In this document: piece after piece, positions 60,546 to 64,000 of the stretch
Layout: every line of letters starts with the position of its first letter
Numbering within the stretch: position 1 is the first letter of the stretch
Assembly (NCBI RefSeq): GCF_018141525.1
Contig: NZ_CP064655.1
Coordinates: 3,306,275 to 3,370,274, forward strand
Reading direction: 5' to 3'
Length of the DNA stretch: 64,000 bases
Source of the DNA: Miltoncostaea marina
Lineage (GTDB): Bacteria > Actinomycetota > Thermoleophilia > Miltoncostaeales > Miltoncostaeaceae
Program-made: the position numbers and the translations under genes
The notes under the pieces: model-generated
What the model was told of the DNA's origin: nothing
The model's database searches: none
What the model saw: only the letters and a program-made list of their open reading frames with translations

Positions 60546-60561
60546 CGTTCCACGTGAAACG
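60546..60561. promoter_or_regulatory. parS site 2 (one mismatch in the core)
   Basis: CGTTCCACGTGAAACG: the parS core with T to C at one position. It is 12 bases from site 1, between jag and rsmG, and includes the alternative GTG start of rsmG. Confidence 0.85.
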
Positions 60562-60570
60562 TGCCCGCGG

Positions 60571-61056
60571 CTACTCGGCGGGCTCGACGATGATCCGCCG
60601 GCGCGGCTCCTCGCCCTCGCTGCGCGTGACCACCTCGGTGCGGTCCTTGAGCGCCATGTGGACGATGCGGCGGTCGTGCGGCGTCATCGCGTCGAGCTCG
60701 ATCTCCTCGCCGTACTCCACCGCCTCGCGGGCCGCCTCCTCGGCGAGGTCGGTCAGCGCCTTCGCCCGGCGGGCGCGGTAGCCGTCGGCGTCGAGGCTCA
60801 CCCGGCGCCGGCCGCCGCCCTCGGCGCGGCTCGCGATCTGCGCCAGCAGGTACTGCAGCGAGTCGATGGTCTCGCCGCCGCGGCCGACCAGGGCGGAGGT
60901 GCCCTCGCCGTCCACGCGCGCCTCCAGGTCGTTGCCGTCCGGGCCGGCGCCCACGGTCACCTGGGCGTCGAGGCCCATGCCCTCGACCACCGCCTCGAGG
61001 GTGCGCGCGATCGCGATCGCCCCGGGGCCCTCCGCCGTCACCTCACTCGACGCCAC
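60571..61056 (-). CDS. jag: Jag/KhpB-type KH-R3H RNA-binding protein
   Basis: A 161-residue protein with a KH domain (GTSALVGRGGETIDSLQYLLAQIASR) and an R3H domain (RRAKALTDLAEEAAREAVEYGEEIELDAMTPHDRRIVHMAL; conserved Arg-x3-His). The N-terminal Jag domain seen in Firmicutes is missing. KhpB binds RNA with KhpA and affects cell wall growth. It follows yidC in the conserved origin block. Confidence 0.93.
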   Translation of the reverse strand: MASSEVTAEGPGAIAIARTLEAVVEGMGLDAQVTVGAGPDGNDLEARVDGEGTSALVGRGGETIDSLQYLLAQIASRAEGGGRRRVSLDADGYRARRAKALTDLAEEAAREAVEYGEEIELDAMTPHDRRIVHMALKDRTEVVTRSEGEEPRRRIIVEPAE

Positions 61057-61069
61057 AGCTCACCTCCGC

Positions 61070-62125
61070 TCAGCGCTTCCGCTTCTTCGAGCGCGGCTGC
61101 GCGGGCCGCGACCCCTTGGACGGGGACTTCGGCGCCCCCTTGGGCCGCGGGCGCCTGCGCCGCGCCCCGTCGTCCGCCGCGGGCCCCGCGCCGGTCGCCG
61201 GCGCCTCGGGGGCCTCCGCCTCCGGCGCCTCGGCCTCCGGGGCCTCGGCCGCCTCGGGGGCGGTCGTGGGCTCGGGCGCCTCGAGGGCCTCCGGCGCCTC
61301 CTCGGGCTCGCCGACCTCCGCCGGCTCGTCCGCGGCGGCGCCCCGGCCGCGCCCCTTCCGGGCGGGGACGGCGGCGGCCGCGGTCTTCGGCGGCGTGCGC
61401 GAGCCCTTCTTGGCCGGCTGGCCGCCGCCCCACTTCTCGACCTCCTCGGGGTCGGCGAGGTGCAGGCCGATGCGGTGCCGCATCACGAGCTGCTGGCCGC
61501 AGGTCCAGAGGTTCGTGGTCATCCAGTAGAGGACCAGGCCCGAGGGCACCGGGAACTGGAACACGAACACCACGACGACCAGCGGCAGGATGCGCATGAT
61601 GCGCCGCTGCGACTCGGGCATGTTCGGCGTCGCCGAGAGCTCGGTCGACAGCAGCTGGGAGAGCGCGTAGATCGCCACGAGCACGGCGGCGCCCCAGCCG
61701 ATGTCCTGCAGCTCGATGCGCACGTCCGGGATCAGCCACATGAACGAGACCGAGCCGCCCGACACGTCGGCGTCGTTCGCGAACTCGCGCAGCACGTAGT
61801 ACAGGGCGATGAAGATCGGGATCTGCGCCACGAGCGGCAGGCACGAGGCGAACGGGTTGATCTCGTTCTCCTTGTAGAACCGCATCAGCTCCTCGTTGAG
61901 CTTCTGGCGGTTCCCCTTGTACTTGCGCTGCAGCTCCTTCAGCTGCGGGGCGACCAGCTGCATGGCCCGCATCGACGAGTACTGCTTGATCACCAGCGGC
62001 AGCAGCGCGGTGCGCACGATCACCGTCAGGACGACGATCGACCATCCGTAGGTGAGGTTGCCGTTGTCGTGGAGGAAGTCGAGGAGCCCGCGGAGGGGGT
62101 CCTCGAGCAGCTGGAGCGGGTTCAC
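61070..62125 (-). CDS. yidC: Membrane protein insertase YidC/OxaI
   Basis: A 351-residue insertase with a short N-terminus, five hydrophobic helices and the conserved Arg in TVIVRTALLPLVIKQYSSMRAMQ. It has YKENEINPFASCLPLVAQIPIFIALYYVL and LPLVVVVFVFQFPVPSGLVLYW. The C-terminal third is a Pro/Glu/Ala repeat and a strongly basic tail (PRSKKRKR), likely for ribosome binding. Helices lie at about 25-45, 95-115, 145-165, 190-210. Confidence 0.95.
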   Translation of the reverse strand: MNPLQLLEDPLRGLLDFLHDNGNLTYGWSIVVLTVIVRTALLPLVIKQYSSMRAMQLVAPQLKELQRKYKGNRQKLNEELMRFYKENEINPFASCLPLVAQIPIFIALYYVLREFANDADVSGGSVSFMWLIPDVRIELQDIGWGAAVLVAIYALSQLLSTELSATPNMPESQRRIMRILPLVVVVFVFQFPVPSGLVLYWMTTNLWTCGQQLVMRHRIGLHLADPEEVEKWGGGQPAKKGSRTPPKTAAAAVPARKGRGRGAAADEPAEVGEPEEAPEALEAPEPTTAPEAAEAPEAEAPEAEAPEAPATGAGPAADDGARRRRPRPKGAPKSPSKGSRPAQPRSKKRKR

Positions 62126-62352
62126 GTGCGGAACACCCGCTGGTCACGCGGGTAATCGACGCCGCCGTGGCTCCACGGGTTGCAACGCAGCAGGCGCCAG
62201 CCGGCGAGCACGAGGCCGCGGGCGGCCCCGAACTCGCGGATCGCCTCGACCGCGTACGCGGAGCACGTGGGGTGGTACTTGCAGCGCCGGGGGATCAGCG
62301 GCGAGATGGCCCGCTGGTAGACCCGGATCGGCGCGATCAGCGCCCCCCTCAC
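62122..62352 (-). CDS. yidD: Membrane protein insertion factor YidD
   Basis: A 76-residue protein with the YidD signature IRVYQRAISPLIPRRCKYHPTCSAYAVEAIREFGAARG and RCNPWSHGGVDYP. It assists YidC. GTG start overlaps the rnpA stop, and its stop overlaps the yidC start. Confidence 0.95.
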   Translation of the reverse strand: MRGALIAPIRVYQRAISPLIPRRCKYHPTCSAYAVEAIREFGAARGLVLAGWRLLRCNPWSHGGVDYPRDQRVFRT

Positions 62353-62735
62353 GCGGACGGCACCCGCGTGGCCCGCTCGGCCAGCTCGGCCAGGCGCGCG
62401 CCCAGGGCGGCGGAGCCCCGCTCCTCGATGTACTCCGCGGCGCCCGGCCGCGCGATCACGACCACGTCGATCCCCCCGGGCAGCGAGGGCGCCACCTCGG
62501 CGAACCGCTCGCGCAGGACGCGCTTCACGCGGTTGCGCTCCACCGCGCCGCCGACCTTCTTCGACACCGACAGGCCGAGCCGCGGCGGCGACGTGGGGGC
62601 ACGGTCGTCGCGCCGGAACGCGTAGACGACCAGATGACGGTTGGCGGCCGAGCGCCCGCGACGGTAGACCGCGTCGAAGTCGCCCGAGCGGGTGATGCGC
62701 GCTCGGCGCCGCGGAGCGGTGCCGGCGTCGGTCAC
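62349..62735 (-). CDS. rnpA: Ribonuclease P protein component
   Basis: A 128-residue basic protein: RITRSGDFDAVYRRGRSAANRHLVVY, RLGLSVSKKVGGAVERNRVKRVLRERF (the RNR motif) and DVVVIARPGA. It binds RNase P RNA to mature tRNA 5' ends. The GTG start lies three bases after rpmH. Confidence 0.96.
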   Translation of the reverse strand: MTDAGTAPRRRARITRSGDFDAVYRRGRSAANRHLVVYAFRRDDRAPTSPPRLGLSVSKKVGGAVERNRVKRVLRERFAEVAPSLPGGIDVVVIARPGAAEYIEERGSAALGARLAELAERATRVPSA

Positions 62736-62738
62736 GGC

Positions 62739-62873
62739 TCAGGCCGACAGGCGCGCACGGCCCTTGGACCGGCGGCGGCGGAGCACCGCGCGCCCGGCGC
62801 GGGTGCTCATCCGCACCCGGAAGCCATGCGTCTTCTTTCGCTTGCGCCGGTTGGGCTGGTAGGTCCGCTTCAC
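62739..62873 (-). CDS. rpmH: 50S ribosomal protein L34
   Basis: A 44-residue protein, [22 protein letters not shown] then [20 protein letters not shown], the full L34 pattern. The GTG start is confirmed by the conserved KRTYQP beginning. It is the first gene of the minus-strand block rpmH-rnpA-yidD-yidC-jag-rsmG-parA-parB. Confidence 0.97.
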   Translation of the reverse strand: MKRTYQPNRRKRKKTHGFRVRMSTRAGRAVLRRRRSKGRARLSA

Positions 62874-63130
62874 GCGCGCCGCACTCCTCGTCAGCTCGAT
62901 GCCATGGCATCCGGAATCCGGGCAGGCCGATGCCCGCCGCGGGGCCGCGAGCATAGCAAAGGGCACCGCCGCGGCAGCGCCCCGCGGGAGGGCGGTGGAG
63001 ACGCCGCCCGCGGGCGCCCGCGAACCCTGCCAGACGGGCCGCCGGAGCGTCTCCACAGATGTGGAGATCCCTGTGGACAACCGGCCGGAACCCGCATGGT
63101 CGCGGGCGTCCGCTGGGATGCATGTGCAGC

Positions 63131-63150
63131 CTGTGACAGGGGCGTCACAG
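63131..63150. repeat. Perfect 7-base inverted repeat in the oriC region
   Basis: CTGTGAC, six bases, GTCACAG. It may be a binding site for a dimeric regulator; the half-site GTCACA resembles the MtrA box of other actinobacteria, though MtrA sites are direct repeats. The 8-base gap between TGTGA and TCACA excludes a standard CRP site. Confidence 0.4.
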
Positions 63151-63200
63151 GAATTCGCCGCTCCCACGTCGGTTTGTTCTCCACAGGGCTCAGCGAGCCC

Positions 63201-63230
63201 TTTCGCGGCCCCGCGGATCGGGGGTAGAGT
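63201..63230 (+). promoter_or_regulatory. Putative promoter of the GHKL gene
   Basis: TTTCGC (63201-63206), 18 bases, TAGAGT (63225-63230), 21 bases before the ATG at 63252. It lies just downstream of the DnaA box at 63177-63185, so DnaA could influence it. Confidence 0.4.
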
Positions 63231-63251
63231 GCCCGCCCTACCGACCCGGAC

Positions 63252-63980
63252 ATGCCCTCGACCCTCGCCCTCACCACCCCCCTCGCGTCGCGCCGCCCCC
63301 AGCCGGCGGAGCCCCTCGCGATCCGTGTGGCGGTCTACGGCGCCGCCGACGAGCCGCCGCTCGTCGAGGAGCTGCGCGACGACGACCCGGTCGCCCTGAT
63401 CGAGGCCGCCTGCGACCTCGTCACGGCGCGGTCGCCGATCCCCGCGCCGGCCATCCGCGAGGTCGTGGAGAACCTCGTCCACGCGGGGTTCAGCGACGCG
63501 GTCGTGAGCGTGCTCGAGGCCGGCCACGTCGTGCGCGTGAGCGACCACGGCCCGGGCATCGCCGACCCCGCCCTCGCGCTGCAGCCGGGGTTCACCGCCG
63601 CGCGCAGCGCGGCGCGGGCCGTGGTGCGCGGCGTCGGCGGCGGCCTGCCGCTCACCGCCGCGCTGCTCGCGGCCGCCGGCGGCGAGGTCGAGATCGCGGG
63701 GAACATCAGCGGCGGCGCGGTCGTCACGCTGGCCGTGCCGGGCGAGGGGGCGCCGCACCCCGAGCCGGTGCCCTCAGAGACCGCGCGCGTCATCCTCGCG
63801 CTGCTGCTGGAGATCGGCAGCGCCACGCCCGAGCGGCTCGCCGACGAGCTCGGGTGCCCGCGCGCCGAGTGCGGTCGCGAGGTGGCCCTGCTCGAGCACC
63901 GCGGCCTGCTGCGCCGCGACGCATCCGGCGCCCGCAGCCTCACGGACGCCGGCTCCGCCCTCGTCGCCACCCTGTTCTGA
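63252..63980 (+). CDS. GHKL ATPase-winged-helix protein at oriC
   Basis: A 242-residue protein with two domains. Residues ~45-170 are a GHKL ATPase: [22 protein letters not shown] (N box), [13 protein letters not shown] (G1 box) and [18 protein letters not shown] (G2 box), with a terminal [11 protein letters not shown] strand. No phospho-acceptor His domain is present. Residues ~178-242 are a winged-helix DNA-binding domain ([42 protein letters not shown]). It stands where dnaA is expected, divergent from rpmH. Its function is unknown; an ATP-dependent regulator at the origin is inferred. The remaining 20 bases to the window end hold nothing. Confidence 0.8.
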   Translation: MPSTLALTTPLASRRPQPAEPLAIRVAVYGAADEPPLVEELRDDDPVALIEAACDLVTARSPIPAPAIREVVENLVHAGFSDAVVSVLEAGHVVRVSDHGPGIADPALALQPGFTAARSAARAVVRGVGGGLPLTAALLAAAGGEVEIAGNISGGAVVTLAVPGEGAPHPEPVPSETARVILALLLEIGSATPERLADELGCPRAECGREVALLEHRGLLRRDASGARSLTDAGSALVATLF

Positions 63981-64000
63981 CCTCCCGGCCCGACGCCCAC

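Larger units (their letters stand above)
62874..63251. other. Probable replication origin region (oriC)
   Basis: This 378-base gap between rpmH and the GHKL gene has no reading frame I would support. It holds DnaA-box-like sequences: TGTGGACAA (63072-63080, a perfect actinobacterial box on the minus strand), GTCTCCACA (63049-63057), TGTGGAGAT (63060-63068) and TTCTCCACA (63177-63185, one mismatch). An inverted repeat CTGTGAC-N6-GTCACAG lies at 63131-63150. Adjacent rpmH, parS sites and parAB support an origin here. No long AT-rich unwinding element is seen. Confidence 0.7.

Noticed and set aside
63131..63150. CRP/FNR-type site in the oriC gap
   Set aside because: The spacing between TGTGA and TCACA is eight bases, not six; kept only as an inverted repeat.

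Overview
The window is a 64 kb piece of a very GC-rich chromosome with dense coding, many GTG starts and 1- to 4-base ATGA/GTGA gene overlaps. The gene content suggests an actinobacterium, most likely of the Thermoleophilia type: ParAB next to rsmG-jag-yidC-yidD-rnpA-rpmH, an F420-type LLM oxidoreductase, a CsoR-family regulator, TatA/TatC, leaderless-looking promoters, and a GT20 enzyme with the motif RVDRTDLSKN. The assignment is inferred from gene content; no 16S gene is present.

Layout. Positions 1-5570: the end of lipB, two small genes, rlmN, an MhqO/MhqD-like quinone-detoxification pair behind a palindromic operator, an MFS transporter and a small membrane protein. Positions 5700-7575: a redox operon (trxB-trxA-zinc ribbon-CsoR-like regulator) with a CsoR-type operator on its promoter. 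Positions 7789-17606: a receiver-like protein, a Pro/Ala-rich surface protein, a HAD phosphatase, a class A penicillin-binding protein, a large membrane protein, a FAD monooxygenase, a junction of two broken insertion sequences (IS481 and IS110), and a YdjM-like membrane hydrolase. Positions 18550-27133, minus strand: a translationally coupled envelope-glycosylation operon (M28-like membrane peptidase with a frameshift, DPM1/GtrB-like GT2, GT4, methyltransferase, AglD-like flippase, DUF2079 protein, PIG-V-like mannosyltransferase).

Positions 27336-31240 carry a GT20 synthase (OtsA-like), moaC, mogA, a 59-aa protein and an LLM oxidoreductase. Positions 31237-52891, all plus strand, form a long exopolysaccharide locus: secreted protein, glycoside hydrolase, methyltransferase, FlgD-Ig protein, two O-antigen ligase/polymerase-like proteins, four GT4 domains (one fused to a polysaccharide deacetylase), two ATP-grasp ligases, an initiating sugar transferase, a Wzz-like protein, two tandem PQQ-type beta-propellers, a MurJ/Wzx-like flippase and a UDP-glucuronate decarboxylase. 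Together they look like a complete Wzx/Wzy-type pathway: initiate, elongate, flip, polymerise, control length, modify.

Positions 52920-58256 hold an ABC ATPase without a permease, tatC-tatA, a chorismate mutase, a bifunctional nuclease, tRNA-Ile(GAU) and a NarL-type two-component pair. Positions 58178-64000 are the origin region: parB-parA-rsmG with two parS sites, jag, yidC, yidD, rnpA, rpmH, an intergenic cluster of DnaA boxes, then a GHKL-ATPase/winged-helix gene where dnaA is normally found. The most unusual items are the trx operon with its metal-site-deficient CsoR homologue, the GHKL gene at oriC, the deacetylase-GT4 fusion, the paired beta-propellers inside the capsule locus, and the recurrent absence of ATG/GTG/TTG starts at tight gene junctions, where CTG would fit.
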